A DNA stretch of 64,000 nucleotides from Priestia filamentosa (GTDB lineage: Bacteria > Bacillota > Bacilli > Bacillales > Bacillaceae_H): NCBI RefSeq assembly GCF_900177535.1, contig NZ_FXAJ01000006.1, positions 173,831 through 237,830 on the forward strand, read 5' to 3'. A model generated the notes under the pieces. It did not search any database. It worked only from the letters and a program-made list of their open reading frames with translations, and was not told the DNA's origin. Below are positions 36,833 to 51,021 of this stretch, in pieces; the first letter of the stretch is position 1; each line of letters starts with the position of its first letter. Made by a program: the position numbers and the translations under genes.

Positions 36833-37123
36833 CTATTCTAAAATTGATGGAACGCGAACTTGTCCATCTTGATGATCCGGTGCATTTTTTAACACTTCTT
36901 CACGTGGTAACCCTTTTGTTGGTTTATCTTCACGCATTACATTCTTCACTTCAAGAACGTGTGTTGTTGGTTTAACACCTGTTGTATCTAACTCATTCAA
37001 CTGTTCTGCATATGTAATAATTGCATCCAATTGCTTTGTAAACATTTCTGTTTCTTCTTCAGTAATCGCTAAACGTGCAAGATGTGCAACGTGCTCTACT
37101 TGTTCTTTTGAAATTCGTGACAT
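36833..37123 (-). CDS. gatC: Asp-tRNA(Asn)/Glu-tRNA(Gln) amidotransferase subunit C
   Basis: 96 residues from ATG 37123, which sits eight bases after GGAGG; the open frame extends 34 codons further but without a site. [20 protein letters not shown] and [19 protein letters not shown] mark the family. GatC holds A and B together. First gene of the operon. Confidence 0.96.
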   Translation of the reverse strand: MSRISKEQVEHVAHLARLAITEEETEMFTKQLDAIITYAEQLNELDTTGVKPTTHVLEVKNVMREDKPTKGLPREEVLKNAPDHQDGQVRVPSILE

Positions 37124-37334
37124 ACCTTTCACCTCCACATATTCGAACCGCAACAATATACTGATAATATCAGATTTTATTGTTCTTAAGCAACTAACGT
37201 TATAATCCATTTTCCATTTTACCAAAAGGGAAGAGATATTTCTCGTTTTGAGTAAAAAAACATCAAGTTCTTTCTATTTTAAGAGAACGTCTTTTATTCC
37301 ATCATGATGGCAAAATATAAAGCTTTTAAATATA

Positions 37335-37363
37335 CAAAAAAAGCATCCACACAGTGGATGCTT
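37335..37363 (-). terminator. Terminator of camS
   Basis: AAGCATCCAC and GTGGATGCTT around ACA; on the minus strand followed by TTTTTTTG. Confidence 0.88.
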
Positions 37364-37368
37364 CTCTA

Positions 37369-38553
37369 TTACTTGTAAATATGCACGAATGGTTTCTTCT
37401 CATCTGGCTCGCGAGAAATAAGCGCTTCTGGTCCTTGAACAGTACTAATGTTAACATTTACTTTCAAGTATGAAGGGAAATGCTCCATAACAAGTCCTGC
37501 TATATACTGTGTGAAACCTGTAATCTCTTGCTCACCGAAAAATTGAATCGGAATATCAATTGTCATTTCTTGAAGCTCGCCATTTTGGTAGAATCCTCTT
37601 CCAATAATGTTTGTGTAATTCGGGAAATAGTCTTGGATTTCCGCTTTAAAGTTTCCAAACATGTCGCTATCGCTTCGCTCATCTGCTGCTACTGCATTTG
37701 ATGGGAAAAGATAATACCCTTCATCAATCTTATCCCAACTGCCTAGTTCACTACTGCCTTTTTTCGCTGTTGCTTTCGCAAAGTAGCTTCCAGGCACAAG
37801 CGAGGATTTTTCTTCCTGTTCAAACAGTCCAACTGTAATTGGAACATTTTCTAACCCTTTGATTTTTCTCATCCGCTGAACAATCTCAGCCGCCATTTTT
37901 TCTCCTTCTTCCTGAAGTTTCTCACGGCTAATTTTCTTTTCGCGCGGATAGCCTTTCTCTTGTGTATAGTAATAAACAGAGTTCATCGCAAGACCAATTG
38001 AAACGCCGCCAAGCTTTAATTCATCTCCATCTTTCACTAGATAATCTTGCTCTAGAATATGAGCTAGGTAGATTGGACTTTTTTCACTTTGTTCCGCTGC
38101 GCTGCCTTCTCCCGTATTAATTGGGTTTAAACCAACATTTTTTACTTTATCTCGCTCTTCTTTATCGTAATCTTTCAGAACATCTTTATACTGTTCTTCT
38201 GTCCATTTACGACGAAGCCAAGAGCTGATTGTATCTTCATCAAGATACTGCCCTTCTTGATAATAGTAATCATCTGTTGAAAACTCATCTTTAGAAAGAC
38301 GAGTCAAACCTGATTCGAACTCTTTCACATCAAGACGTGTGTTTAAGTTCGATACGGTTAATCCTCTTGATTTACTTTCTTTGAATGGTAGAACACTTTG
38401 ATATGTGTCATCTGAAATACTATATTTCGAAATGACCGCTTTTTGTTTGTTATCGTCTGTTTTCTGAACCACTTCTTCTTCTTTCGAAAAATCAGGTGCA
38501 CACGCTGTTGTCACAAGCATGACAGAAAGAGCAAGGAAAACAATTTTCTTCAA
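37369..38553 (-). CDS. camS: CamS-family lipoprotein (YerH)
   Basis: 394 residues with a lipoprotein signal peptide (KKIVFLALSVMLVTTAC, lipobox VTTAC, lipidated Cys18). It is related to Staphylococcus aureus CamS, whose signal peptide yields a cAM373-like enterococcal sex pheromone; in Bacillus the mature role is unknown. The start is TTG, with GAGGTG upstream. It follows ligA in the pcrB-pcrA-ligA-camS order of B. subtilis. The mature protein is exposed outside the membrane. Confidence 0.93.
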   Translation of the reverse strand: MKKIVFLALSVMLVTTACAPDFSKEEEVVQKTDDNKQKAVISKYSISDDTYQSVLPFKESKSRGLTVSNLNTRLDVKEFESGLTRLSKDEFSTDDYYYQEGQYLDEDTISSWLRRKWTEEQYKDVLKDYDKEERDKVKNVGLNPINTGEGSAAEQSEKSPIYLAHILEQDYLVKDGDELKLGGVSIGLAMNSVYYYTQEKGYPREKKISREKLQEEGEKMAAEIVQRMRKIKGLENVPITVGLFEQEEKSSLVPGSYFAKATAKKGSSELGSWDKIDEGYYLFPSNAVAADERSDSDMFGNFKAEIQDYFPNYTNIIGRGFYQNGELQEMTIDIPIQFFGEQEITGFTQYIAGLVMEHFPSYLKVNVNISTVQGPEALISREPDEKKPFVHIYK

Positions 38554-38646
38554 ACCTTATACACCTCACAAGTCGTATCCTGTACGCTTTTTATCCATGG
38601 AAAGAAGAATAAGCATAATGCCTATCCTTCTTTCTTTTTCCTAACT

Positions 38647-40671
<2,025 letters not shown>

Positions 40672-42876
40672 TTATGATTCTTTCGTTACAGGCGCAAATT
40701 TGGCTAACAATCGCTTAATTCCTATTGGGCTTGGGAAAGCAATATCAAGCTCTTTGTTATCTCCTTCGCCTTTTACGCTTACAACAGTTCCAACTCCCCA
40801 TTTTTTATGTGAAGCTTTATCTCCGACGTTCCAATCAATATCTCCTCCACCTGTACTCTGAAGCACTGTTCGTTTCACAGATGGACGGCGTGGCCCTGGT
40901 CTTGAGAATGGGCTTTTCTCTTTAGATTGCCCAATGCTTTCAATTAATTCACTCGGAATTTCACCAATGAATCGTGAAGCAGGATTCACATTTGTTTTCC
41001 CAAACAGCGTACGCATAATTGCATTCAGTAGGTAAAGCTCTTCTTCTGCTCTCGTAATTCCAACATATGCAAGACGACGCTCTTCTTCCATCTCATCATC
41101 TTCAAAAAGAGAACGGCTATGTGGGAACACGCCCTCTTCCATTCCAATTAAGAATACAACAGGAAACTCAAGACCTTTTGCTGAGTGAAGCGTCATAAGG
41201 ACAACTTGATCGTTTGTATCTTCTTCTTCATCATCAAGACGATCGATGTCTGCTACAAGAGCTAAGTCAGTTAAAAAGGCTACAAGACTTTTATCTTCGC
41301 TCCCTTTTTCGAATTCTTGTGTAACAGATAAAAACTCGTCAATGTTTTCAAGACGGCTTTGGGACTCAATCGTTTTCTCTGTTTTCAACATATCACGGTA
41401 GCCGCTTCGATCTAAGATTTCTTCTACAAGTTCTGTAATGGATAAATAGTCTTGCATATTTGTTAAATGATCGATCATCTCACGGAATTCTAACAAACTT
41501 TTTTGCACGCGGGCGCTTACCCCAATTTGCTCTACTTCAGCAATTGCTCTAAACATAGAAATGTCTTGTGAAACAGCATAGTTTGCAATTTTATCAACAG
41601 ATGTTGCTCCAACGCCACGTTTTGGTACGTTTACAATACGCGTTAAACTAATATCATCATCCGGATTCGCAATTAAACGGAGATAAGCAAGCAAATCTTT
41701 AATTTCTTTGCGATCGTAGAACTTAATACCGCCAACGATACTGTAATTAATATTAGACTTTAATAGCACTTCCTCCATCACACGAGATTGAGCATTTGTA
41801 CGATAAAGAATAGCAAAGTCACTATACTTACGCTTTCCTTCATTAACAAGCTCACGAATCTTACCAGCAACAAACTGGGCTTCTTCATGTTCACTTGATG
41901 CTTGATAATGAGAGACTTTCGGGCCTTCATTATTGTCTGTCCATAAATTTTTCGGTTTGCGCCCTGTATTATGCTGAATCACTCTGTTAGCCGCTTCTAA
42001 AATGTTTTTTGTTGAGCGATAGTTTTGCTCAAGCAAAATAACGTTAGCACTCGGATAATCTTGCTCAAAGGAAAGAATATTTGTAATGTCCGCTCCGCGC
42101 CAGCGATAAATCGACTGATCAGAATCCCCTACAACACAGACATTTTTAAAACGTTCACCAAGTAGTTTAACGAGCATATACTGCGCATGGTTTGTATCTT
42201 GGTACTCATCAACGTGGATGTATTGAAACTTTCGCTGATAAAACTCAAGCACTTCAGGCACTTGCTGAAATAGCTGAATTGTTACCATGATTAGATCATC
42301 AAAATCAAGTGCTTGGTTTTTACGCAAACGTTTTTGGTATTCTGTATAAACTTCTGCCGCTACTTCCTCTAGAAGAGAACCGCCTTTTGCCGCATATTGT
42401 TTTGGTGTTAACAGCTCATTTTTCGCTGAGCTAATTTTGCCAAGCAAGCCACGGGGATCAAACTTTTTCGGATCTAAGTTCTTCTCTTTTAAAATTTGCT
42501 TAATCACTGAAAGTTGATCTGTTGAATCTAAAATCGTAAAGTTACGGTTATAGCCAATGCGATCAATATCACGGCGCAAAATACGCACACACATGGAGTG
42601 GAAGGTTGAAATCCAGATATCTTCCCCAGATCCTCCTAAAATGTTCATAATACGCTCTTTCATCTCTCGCGCTGCTTTATTTGTGAACGTAATCGCTAAA
42701 ATGTTCCATGGCGCTACTTCTTTTTCAACCATAAGATACGCAATGCGGTGTGTTAAAACCCGCGTCTTTCCACTTCCCGCTCCTGCCATAATTAAAAGCG
42801 CTCCGTCCGTTGTTTGGACTGCTTTTTTTTGCTCCGGGTTTAATCCTGTTAGTAATTTCTCACTTAAGTATTGCAC
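40672..42876 (-). CDS. pcrA: ATP-dependent DNA helicase PcrA
   Basis: A 734-residue UvrD-like superfamily 1 helicase acting in repair and rolling-circle replication. Motif [16 protein letters not shown] is near residue 31; motif [10 protein letters not shown], motif [17 protein letters not shown], motif IV QNYRS, motif [14 protein letters not shown] and motif [15 protein letters not shown] are all readable. The C-terminal tail ([20 protein letters not shown]) is the RNA-polymerase-interacting Tudor-like domain. The start is GTG after GGTGAAA. Confidence 0.97.
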   Translation of the reverse strand: MQYLSEKLLTGLNPEQKKAVQTTDGALLIMAGAGSGKTRVLTHRIAYLMVEKEVAPWNILAITFTNKAAREMKERIMNILGGSGEDIWISTFHSMCVRILRRDIDRIGYNRNFTILDSTDQLSVIKQILKEKNLDPKKFDPRGLLGKISSAKNELLTPKQYAAKGGSLLEEVAAEVYTEYQKRLRKNQALDFDDLIMVTIQLFQQVPEVLEFYQRKFQYIHVDEYQDTNHAQYMLVKLLGERFKNVCVVGDSDQSIYRWRGADITNILSFEQDYPSANVILLEQNYRSTKNILEAANRVIQHNTGRKPKNLWTDNNEGPKVSHYQASSEHEEAQFVAGKIRELVNEGKRKYSDFAILYRTNAQSRVMEEVLLKSNINYSIVGGIKFYDRKEIKDLLAYLRLIANPDDDISLTRIVNVPKRGVGATSVDKIANYAVSQDISMFRAIAEVEQIGVSARVQKSLLEFREMIDHLTNMQDYLSITELVEEILDRSGYRDMLKTEKTIESQSRLENIDEFLSVTQEFEKGSEDKSLVAFLTDLALVADIDRLDDEEEDTNDQVVLMTLHSAKGLEFPVVFLIGMEEGVFPHSRSLFEDDEMEEERRLAYVGITRAEEELYLLNAIMRTLFGKTNVNPASRFIGEIPSELIESIGQSKEKSPFSRPGPRRPSVKRTVLQSTGGGDIDWNVGDKASHKKWGVGTVVSVKGEGDNKELDIAFPSPIGIKRLLAKFAPVTKES

Positions 42877-42897
42877 ACTTTCACCGCCCTATTGTAA

Positions 42898-43584
42898 TTA
42901 ACCTTTTACAGCACCTACCGTTTGAAGAGCTGCTTTCAAGTCTTCATAAATTACGTTGCCAACCACAACTGTATCAGCTGCATGTGCCATCTCTACTGCT
43001 TGCTCTGAGGAAGCAATGCCGCCACCGTAAAATAGCTTTGTTGTAGACAGTGCGTTTTTTACGTTTTTAACGAGTGAAACGTCACCATAAACTCCGCTAT
43101 ATTCTAAATAAAAAATCGGTAAACGAAACATGCGTTCTGCCATTTGGGCATACGCAATAACATCCTCTTCGTCTAATTCTGTTTTCGCCTCTGTTACGTG
43201 AGCCGCTTTACAGTCACTGTTTACTATACAATATCCTTCAACAAAGATTTCATTCCAATCCATAATCTCGCCAAACTCTTTCATTGCTTGATGATGAAGT
43301 CCTGTGATGAAATCTGTATTGGAACTGTTCAAAACCGTTGGGATAAAATAAAAATCAAACCCAGGCGTTACAGAATCAATTGAGGAAACTTCCAGTGCGC
43401 ATGGAACAGTATAGCGGCGAATACGAGCTAAAAGCTGAAGGACATTATCAAGCGTCACGCCATCTGTCCCGCCTACAATAATCGCATCTGTTCCAGATTC
43501 GCAAACCTGTTCTAAATGTTCATCTGAAATGTCTTTATTTGGGTCAAGTTTAAACACATGTTTCCACCCATTTATATCATACAT
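42898..43584 (-). CDS. pcrB: Heptaprenylglyceryl phosphate synthase PcrB
   Basis: 228 residues from ATG 43584 (GGAGG nine bases upstream), the length of B. subtilis PcrB; the longer open frame is not used. A TIM-barrel prenyltransferase joining heptaprenyl diphosphate to sn-glycerol-1-phosphate, giving an archaeal-type ether lipid precursor. Motifs: [24 protein letters not shown] and [13 protein letters not shown]. Confidence 0.95.
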   Translation of the reverse strand: MYDINGWKHVFKLDPNKDISDEHLEQVCESGTDAIIVGGTDGVTLDNVLQLLARIRRYTVPCALEVSSIDSVTPGFDFYFIPTVLNSSNTDFITGLHHQAMKEFGEIMDWNEIFVEGYCIVNSDCKAAHVTEAKTELDEEDVIAYAQMAERMFRLPIFYLEYSGVYGDVSLVKNVKNALSTTKLFYGGGIASSEQAVEMAHAADTVVVGNVIYEDLKAALQTVGAVKG

Positions 43585-43784
43585 ATTTCTGTTCCTCCAG
43601 TCTATTTTCCATCTAATCATTATAGCAGAAAAAGCCTTCATTTTTGATAGAGAATACAAACTACCGAAAGTGGAAAAATATAAAAAAGGAACATGCCCTT
43701 ATCTTGTTTTGCCTGTATGAATGTGCTAAGATAAAAACAGTTTTACACTACTATATTTTAAAAAATGTTCAATCATATAAAAGT

Positions 43785-43990
43785 ACGATGAAGGATTTAT
43801 AGTATCTTATCTTCCTCTTCCACAAGCGAGCTAGGAATGGTGAAAGCCTAGTGAATGAAGTAAGAGAAACGGCAATCTGGAGTACATCTTTCCAAAGAGG
43901 ATGCTAACATTAGCATCAATCAGGGTGGAACCGCGGGAGTCAAACTCTCGTCCCTGAGCTTATATAAGCTCAGGGACGAGAGTTTTTTTA
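43785..43990 (+). ncRNA. T-box leader of glyS
   Basis: A tRNA-sensing leader. The canonical T-box AGGGTGGAACCGCGG is at 43922-43936. A stem I region with GCTAGGAATGGTGAAAGCC and an AGTA turn precedes it, and a GGC triplet (43871-43873) sits where a glycine specifier is expected. The terminator is CTCTCGTCCCTGAGC pairing with its complement (43945-43982) and followed by T7. Uncharged glycyl-tRNA should favour the antiterminator and expression of glyS. Stem I limits are approximate. Confidence 0.93.
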
Positions 43991-44023
43991 TGGATTGAAC
44001 CTTAATTATAAGGAGGAACAAAC

Positions 44024-45406
44024 ATGGCTGTAACTATGGATCAGCTCGTTTCACACGGTAAACATCGTGGCTTTATCTTTCAAGGATCTGAAATTTACGG
44101 AGGTCTTGCAAACACTTGGGATTATGGCCCATTAGGTGTTGAGCTTAAAAACAACGTAAAACGTGCATGGTGGAAAAAATTCGTTCAACAATCTCCGTAC
44201 AATGTTGGACTTGATGCTGCTATCTTAATGAACCCAAAAACATGGGAAGCATCAGGCCACCTTGGCAACTTCAACGACCCTATGATTGACTGTAAAGATT
44301 GTAAATCTCGTCATCGTGCTGATAAGCTTATCGAACAAAAGCTTGAAGAAGAAGGAAACGAAATGGTTGTAGACGGTCTTCCATTCTCTGAAATGGAACG
44401 TTTAATTAAAGACCATAACATCGTTTGCCCTGACTGTGGTTCAAGCAACTTTACAGAAATTCGTCAGTTCAACTTAATGTTCAAAACACACCAAGGTGTG
44501 ACAGAATCATCAACAAATGAAATTCACCTTCGCCCTGAAACAGCACAAGGAATTTTCGTAAACTTTAAAAATGTTCAACGTTCAATGCGTAAAAAGCTTC
44601 CATTCGGAATTGCGCAAATCGGAAAAAGCTTCCGTAATGAAATTACACCAGGAAACTTCACATTCCGTACGCGTGAGTTTGAACAAATGGAACTTGAATT
44701 CTTCTGCAAACCTGGTGAAGAATTAGAATGGTTTGACTACTGGAAAGAACAGTGTCACACATGGCTAAAAGCTCTAAACTTAACAGATGAAAACATCCGT
44801 CTTCGCGATCACTCTGACGATGAGCTTTCACACTATAGTAATGCAACAACGGACTTTGAATATAAATTCCCATTCGGCTGGGGCGAACTATGGGGCGTTG
44901 CTTCTCGTACAGACTATGATTTAAAACAACATGCAGAGCACTCTGGTGAAGATTTCCAATATATTGACCAAGAAACAAATGAACGCTACATCCCTTACTG
45001 CATTGAGCCATCTCTTGGTGCTGATCGTGTAACACTTGCATTCTTAGTTGATGCATACCAAGAAGAAGAACTTGAAGATGGATCAAGCCGTACAGTGATG
45101 CGTTTCCATCCTGCTCTTGCACCATATAAAGCAGCAATTTTCCCACTTTCTAAAAAGCTTTCTAAAGAAGCACAAGAAGTGTTTGCAGATCTAGCTGAAG
45201 ACTTTATGGTCGACTATGATGAAGCAGGTTCAATTGGTAAACGTTACCGTCGTCATGATGAAATTGGTACACCATTCTGCATCACATATGACTTTGATTC
45301 TGTAGAAGACAAACAAGTAACAGTTCGTGACCGTGATACAATGGAGCAACATCGTATGCCAATTAGCGAACTTAAATCATTCTTAGCTGAAAAAGTTAAA
45401 TTTTAA
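44024..45406 (+). CDS. glyS: Glycyl-tRNA synthetase, single-chain alpha2 type
   Basis: A 460-residue class II synthetase of the eukaryote/archaeon-like alpha2 form, not the two-subunit glyQS form of B. subtilis. Motif 1 region [19 protein letters not shown], a zinc-finger-like pair (CKDC then CPDCGS), motif 2 [20 protein letters not shown] and motif 3 [13 protein letters not shown] are visible, with the C-terminal anticodon domain. ATAAGGAGG precedes the ATG. Controlled by the T-box leader. It is inserted between pcrB and yerC relative to B. subtilis. Confidence 0.96.
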   Translation: MAVTMDQLVSHGKHRGFIFQGSEIYGGLANTWDYGPLGVELKNNVKRAWWKKFVQQSPYNVGLDAAILMNPKTWEASGHLGNFNDPMIDCKDCKSRHRADKLIEQKLEEEGNEMVVDGLPFSEMERLIKDHNIVCPDCGSSNFTEIRQFNLMFKTHQGVTESSTNEIHLRPETAQGIFVNFKNVQRSMRKKLPFGIAQIGKSFRNEITPGNFTFRTREFEQMELEFFCKPGEELEWFDYWKEQCHTWLKALNLTDENIRLRDHSDDELSHYSNATTDFEYKFPFGWGELWGVASRTDYDLKQHAEHSGEDFQYIDQETNERYIPYCIEPSLGADRVTLAFLVDAYQEEELEDGSSRTVMRFHPALAPYKAAIFPLSKKLSKEAQEVFADLAEDFMVDYDEAGSIGKRYRRHDEIGTPFCITYDFDSVEDKQVTVRDRDTMEQHRMPISELKSFLAEKVKF

Positions 45407-45408
45407 TA

Positions 45409-45442
45409 TAAAAAAGCTGGAGACATTGCATCTCCAGCTTTT
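45409..45442. terminator. Bidirectional terminator
   Basis: AAAAAAGCTGGAGA and its complement around CATTGCA, between the converging glyS and yerC genes. Confidence 0.95.
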
Positions 45443-45742
45443 TTATTCTTCCTCTTTATCAACTCTGTCTAACACCATTTGATAAGCGTCACTTCCATAA
45501 TTTAAACAACGCTTCACACGTGAAATCGTTGCTGTACTTGCTCCTGTTTCAGTTTCAATTTTATGATAGGTAAACCCTTTGCGAAGCATTCTAGCTACCT
45601 CTAGACGTTGAGCTAATGATTGAATTTCATTAATTGTGCAAAGGTCATCAAAAAATTGATAACATTCTTCAATATTTTGTAGTGAAAGAACAGCTTCACA
45701 AAGCTGATCAAGCTCTTTTCCTCTTAATTTATCAATTTGCAC
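45443..45742 (-). CDS. yerC: TrpR-related protein YerC/YecD
   Basis: 99 residues of the TrpR-like YerC/YecD family, a small helix-turn-helix DNA-binding protein (EIQSLAQRLEVARMLRKGFT then IETETGASTATISRVKRCL). The start is GTG with AAGGAG upstream, as in the homologues. In B. subtilis it lies in the same region between purD and pcrB. Target unknown. Confidence 0.92.
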   Translation of the reverse strand: MQIDKLRGKELDQLCEAVLSLQNIEECYQFFDDLCTINEIQSLAQRLEVARMLRKGFTYHKIETETGASTATISRVKRCLNYGSDAYQMVLDRVDKEEE

Positions 45743-45886
45743 TGCAACAGCACTCCTTTAAGCTTAAATATCAATTCTTTACCATATATCGTAAAGCTAC
45801 TCTTTTGATTATTATACACACAAAACGCTTCAATGTCCTACTGCGTTAAAGTAGAATATTCCCATATACTAAATCTGTACAAAAGA

Positions 45887-45914
45887 AGCTGATAACTTAT
45901 AGAACGTTATCAGC
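45887..45914 (-). terminator. Terminator of yerA
   Basis: AGCTGATAAC pairs with GTTATCAGCT across an 8-base loop; on the minus strand followed by TCTTTTG. Confidence 0.75.
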
Positions 45915-45919
45915 TCATA

Positions 45920-47662
45920 TTATCTCATAACTGTCGGAAAAAGAATATTTTTATTCATCACATCATAAAGGCCTCTTGGTGTAAGACGAATGTATGGAAG
46001 ATGTGTTGATGATAAGAAAAGAAGCGTATAAATAGGATCACAGTGTTCGTAGCCGCGCTCTACTAAAGCTTCTCTCATCTTTTTTTCCTCTTCTTGTAAA
46101 GCACTAAGAGGCTTCTCTGACATAAGACCATTCAGCTTAAGCGGAATTTCTGTTACAATCTCTCCATCTTCTGCAAGAACAATTCCACCACCTATTTCTT
46201 TCATTCTGTTAAATGCGGCAATCATATCAAGCTTACTTTTACCAAGAAGTACAATATCTCCAGTACTTGAAAATGAGCTTGCAAATCCGGAAACACGAGT
46301 TGAGAATCCTTTTATAATTGTATTGATTCGCCATTTTCCTTCATGATCCATAAGCATAAGAAAGCTTTCATCATTTTCTGTTGAAATCTCATCACGTGAT
46401 ACATCAAACGTAATAGAATACGGCTTCATAATAACGGCGTTTTCAAGTTTTAAACCAAGCGGCATCGAAAATTGCAAATCATCCATTGTAAGGTTCCAAT
46501 TAAGAGAGAGAGGCTGAAATCCATAGTCTGACCATTCAATATCTTTAAAGTTTGATGTTTGCTCTTCATCTCTTAAAATCCATTTTCCTTTAGCAAGAAC
46601 AGAAACCGGTGTTGGTTCATCTTTTGCTTTTAAGAAATTAATATTCGCTACTCTACCTGTCATAATGTTACCGTGAAGATATTCAATATTATAAAAGCGA
46701 GCAACGTTTACAGTCGCCATATTATAAGCATCAATAAGGGGGACACCGCTCTCAATCGCAAGTTTAATTAATTTATCACTTACTCCATCTTCATAAAAGG
46801 CAGGTGGTGAACCATCTGTTGTCATCATCATTTTATCAAAACAAGTAATGTCCATTTCCGCTAATTCCCTAACAATGCGTGGCAAATCAGGTCTTATTGA
46901 AGAATAGCGAAGCGTCACCGTATAGCCATGAAGAAGACGTTCGTATACGTCCCTCCCTGACATTGATTCATGATCACTATCTGCACCAAGCAGCATAAGC
47001 TTTGCAAGTGTTTTTGGAGAAGCTCCAGGAAAATGTCCTTCAACTTGTTTTCGCATTCGTTTAGCTTCTTGAATCCAGTGAAGCATTAAGTCATCTCCAT
47101 CAAGAAGCTTGGGCCAGCCTGTGAGCTCTCCTGCTTGTAAAACTGCATCATGTTCAAGCCATGCTTTTACATTGCCATGTGAAAAAGCAACTTCTTCATT
47201 GATAATTTCTGTTTGTGGATCTAATCGACACCACCAGTACATTGTCGATGGAATCGTTCGCATCTCTCGAAGTAAAGAAAACGCTTTCTTTTTATCAAGC
47301 TGTAAAGCAAGTAACATATTGTCATTTACAAGTGTTGTTGTTCCACGTTCTCCCGCATACTTTGCAAAGCTGTGCGGATTATATAACTGAAAAGGGTGAA
47401 CATGTGGCTCAATATAGCCTGGAACAAGGAAGTAGTCTTCACAGTTCACAACTTCTGTTTCTTTCAAATTGGAAGGTAAGGCTTCACCAACATATACAAT
47501 GCGGTCACCATAAATCCATATATTAGCCTTCATCCACTTGCGAAATGTTTGATTTAAATAAGTTGCATTTTTTAATAACATAGTCGGTGCTTTTGCTCCA
47601 TCAATAACAGCAACGTGTTCCCGCAACTGCTTGTTTTTCCATCGATAGCGCTGTTCCAGCAT
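45920..47662 (-). CDS. yerA: Adenine deaminase family protein YerA
   Basis: A 580-residue amidohydrolase-superfamily protein related to adenine deaminase. The N-terminal metal site is GYIEPHVHPFQLYN, followed by HGNVKAW and EGHFPGASPKTL, then MTTDGSPP for the last metal ligand. Length matches B. subtilis YerA, the usual neighbour of yerC. True adenine deaminase activity is not shown for YerA-type proteins, so the substrate is open. A GGAGGG precedes the ATG. Likely a purine salvage role, next to the pur operon. Confidence 0.85.
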   Translation of the reverse strand: MLEQRYRWKNKQLREHVAVIDGAKAPTMLLKNATYLNQTFRKWMKANIWIYGDRIVYVGEALPSNLKETEVVNCEDYFLVPGYIEPHVHPFQLYNPHSFAKYAGERGTTTLVNDNMLLALQLDKKKAFSLLREMRTIPSTMYWWCRLDPQTEIINEEVAFSHGNVKAWLEHDAVLQAGELTGWPKLLDGDDLMLHWIQEAKRMRKQVEGHFPGASPKTLAKLMLLGADSDHESMSGRDVYERLLHGYTVTLRYSSIRPDLPRIVRELAEMDITCFDKMMMTTDGSPPAFYEDGVSDKLIKLAIESGVPLIDAYNMATVNVARFYNIEYLHGNIMTGRVANINFLKAKDEPTPVSVLAKGKWILRDEEQTSNFKDIEWSDYGFQPLSLNWNLTMDDLQFSMPLGLKLENAVIMKPYSITFDVSRDEISTENDESFLMLMDHEGKWRINTIIKGFSTRVSGFASSFSSTGDIVLLGKSKLDMIAAFNRMKEIGGGIVLAEDGEIVTEIPLKLNGLMSEKPLSALQEEEKKMREALVERGYEHCDPIYTLLFLSSTHLPYIRLTPRGLYDVMNKNILFPTVMR

Positions 47663-47766
47663 GGAAATCCCTCCAATTCATCGTTACTTTCATCGTATCA
47701 TACCTTCTGTGCGAGAAACGTAAAGAAATTGTGAATTTTGTACAAAAACGTGAAAGGTAATAGTAT

Positions 47767-47991
47767 ATGAAACCTAATATTAGTTTAGTAAATACTTTAA
47801 TTCGTATTGCATGTGGTCTAATTGTACTCTCATGGACCACATCCTAGCTCTTATCTCTTTATAACAATGATGGGTGCCCTCAAGGTATTACCCGTTTTTG
47901 TCCTCTTACATTACTTATGCGGAACTATATAGATGATGACTTAGGTTCAGAAGATAAAAAGAAAGAGCTTACAAGGTTGAATCAATCTTAA
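47767..47991 (+). pseudogene. Decayed DUF2892 membrane protein gene
   Basis: Frame 1 reads MKPNISLVNTLIRIACGLIV then LSWTTS and a TAG stop. A second frame carries SSYLFITMMGALKV, and the first frame resumes with GITRFCPLTLLMRNYIDDD to a TAA. Together these follow the DUF2892 family (small two-helix inner membrane proteins starting MKPNI and ending in RFCP). At least one stop and two small deletions or frameshifts separate the pieces, and the residues between the helices are lost. The remaining 47992-48114 encodes only a hydrophobic stretch without a start. The interval 47663-48153 holds nothing else beside the purD terminator. Confidence 0.8.
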
Positions 47992-48114
47992 CGCGAAACA
48001 TTGAGAATGTGAAGGAAAAAGCTTAAATTTTCTGAAAAAATTTCTAAATAAGGAACATTCATCTTCATTATCCTGCTTTTCCTTCTTTTTCTACTAGGGT
48101 GTAAGACTTTTTAA

Positions 48115-48151
48115 CAAAAAAGCGAGAGCTCATAAAGAGTTCTCGCTTTTT
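48115..48151 (-). terminator. Terminator of the pur operon
   Basis: GCGAGAGCTC pairs with GAGTTCTCGC (one bulge) with T-runs on both sides, directly after purD. Confidence 0.88.
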
Positions 48152-48153
48152 TA

Positions 48154-49431
<1,278 letters not shown>

Positions 49432-50970
49432 TTAATGTTTGAAATGTCTTACGCCTGTAAAGACCATCGCAATTCCGTACTCATCTGCTTTTTGAATAGA
49501 CTCTTCATCACGTACAGAGCCACCTGGTTGAATAATTGCCGTAATTCCTGCTTTAGCTGCTGCTTCAACCGTATCTCCCATTGGGAAAAATGCATCTGAA
49601 CCAAGTGCAGAACCTTTTGCTTTCTCACCAGCTTGGTTAATCGCAATGTTAGCAGAACCAACGCGATTCATTTGACCTGCTCCAACGCCAACTGTCATTT
49701 CATCTTTTGCTAGAACGATAGCATTTGATTTAACATGTTTTACAACTTTCCAAGCAAGCTTCAAGTTTTTCCACTCATCTTCTGTTGGCTCGCGTTTAGT
49801 AGCTACTTTTACTTCTACATTATCAAGGCTAAGTAAATCTTCATCTTGAAGAAGTAAACCACCTTTTACAGATGTAAGCTTTACGCCTTTTGCATCATTT
49901 GCATTGAAATCAACTGTTAGTAAACGAAGATTCTTCTTCTGTTTTAAGACTTCTAATGCGTCCTCATCGAATGAAGGAGCAATAATGATTTCAAGGAAAA
50001 TTTCTTTCATTTTACGTGCTGTGTGCACGTCAACAGGGCGGTTTGCTGCAATGATACCGCCAAAGATTGATGTTGAATCAGCTTCATAAGCACGATCATA
50101 TGCTACTTCAATGTTTTCGCCAACGCCAACACCACATGGGTTCATATGTTTAACAGCTACAACAGCCGGTTCTGTGAATTCTTGAACAATTTCAAAAGCA
50201 GCGTTAGCATCATTGATATTGTTATAAGAAAGTTCTTTTCCATGAAGCTGTGTTGCTGTTGCAATTGAAGCATTTGATGCTAGTGGTTTTTTATAGAAAG
50301 CTGCTTTTTGATGAGGGTTTTCTCCGTATCGTAACCCTTGTACTTTCTCAAATGTTACCGTTAATTTCTCCGGTGCTTCTTCACCTGTACGCTTTGTTAA
50401 GTATTCAGCAATCAAAGCATCATATGAAGCTGTATGACGGAACACTTTTGCTGCAAGATATTCGTTTGTTTCAAGAGATACGTTGCCGTTTTCTTTTAGC
50501 TCTTCTACAACTTTGCTATAGTCAGTAGGATCAACAAGAACAGAAATAGATTCATAGTTTTTTGCTGCTGAACGAAGCATTGTTGGTCCACCGATATCAA
50601 TATTTTCAATTGCATCTTGAAGAGTTACATTATCTTTTGCGATTGTTTCTTGGAAAGGATATAAGTTAACAACCACAAGATCAATTGGAGTAATGTTATG
50701 CTCTTTTAATTGAGCAATGTGATTTTCATCATTGCGACGAGCAAGCAAACCACCATGAACGTAAGGATTTAACGTTTTTACACGTCCATCTAAAATTTCT
50801 GGAAACCCTGTTACATCCGATACGCTCATAACGTTAACGCCATTTTCTTCTAACGTACGTTTTGTACCACCTGTTGAGATAATTTCAAAATCAAGCCCTA
50901 CTAAATTTTGCGCTAGTTCTACAACGTTATTTTTATCTGACACACTAATAAGTGCACGTTTCTTTGCCAT
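49432..50970 (-). CDS. purH: Bifunctional AICAR transformylase / IMP cyclohydrolase PurH
   Basis: 512 residues catalysing the last two steps to IMP. The N-terminal cyclohydrolase ([31 protein letters not shown]) is followed by the transformylase with its catalytic Lys-His pair in [12 protein letters not shown], and a C-terminal [18 protein letters not shown]. Thirty bp separate it from purD. Confidence 0.97.
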   Translation of the reverse strand: MAKKRALISVSDKNNVVELAQNLVGLDFEIISTGGTKRTLEENGVNVMSVSDVTGFPEILDGRVKTLNPYVHGGLLARRNDENHIAQLKEHNITPIDLVVVNLYPFQETIAKDNVTLQDAIENIDIGGPTMLRSAAKNYESISVLVDPTDYSKVVEELKENGNVSLETNEYLAAKVFRHTASYDALIAEYLTKRTGEEAPEKLTVTFEKVQGLRYGENPHQKAAFYKKPLASNASIATATQLHGKELSYNNINDANAAFEIVQEFTEPAVVAVKHMNPCGVGVGENIEVAYDRAYEADSTSIFGGIIAANRPVDVHTARKMKEIFLEIIIAPSFDEDALEVLKQKKNLRLLTVDFNANDAKGVKLTSVKGGLLLQDEDLLSLDNVEVKVATKREPTEDEWKNLKLAWKVVKHVKSNAIVLAKDEMTVGVGAGQMNRVGSANIAINQAGEKAKGSALGSDAFFPMGDTVEAAAKAGITAIIQPGGSVRDEESIQKADEYGIAMVFTGVRHFKH

Positions 50971-51021
50971 TGTTTCTCCCCCTGATGAAGTTTCTATAAT
51001 GAATTATACGCTAATTTTCTA

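Noticed and set aside
44658..45146. Minus-strand ORF of 162 codons inside glyS
   Set aside because: Antisense of a clear class II synthetase; low-complexity composition and no start signal.
48050..48114. Hydrophobic frame ending LLGCKTF, like small sporulation membrane peptides
   Set aside because: An in-frame stop lies just upstream and no start codon or ribosome binding site exists.
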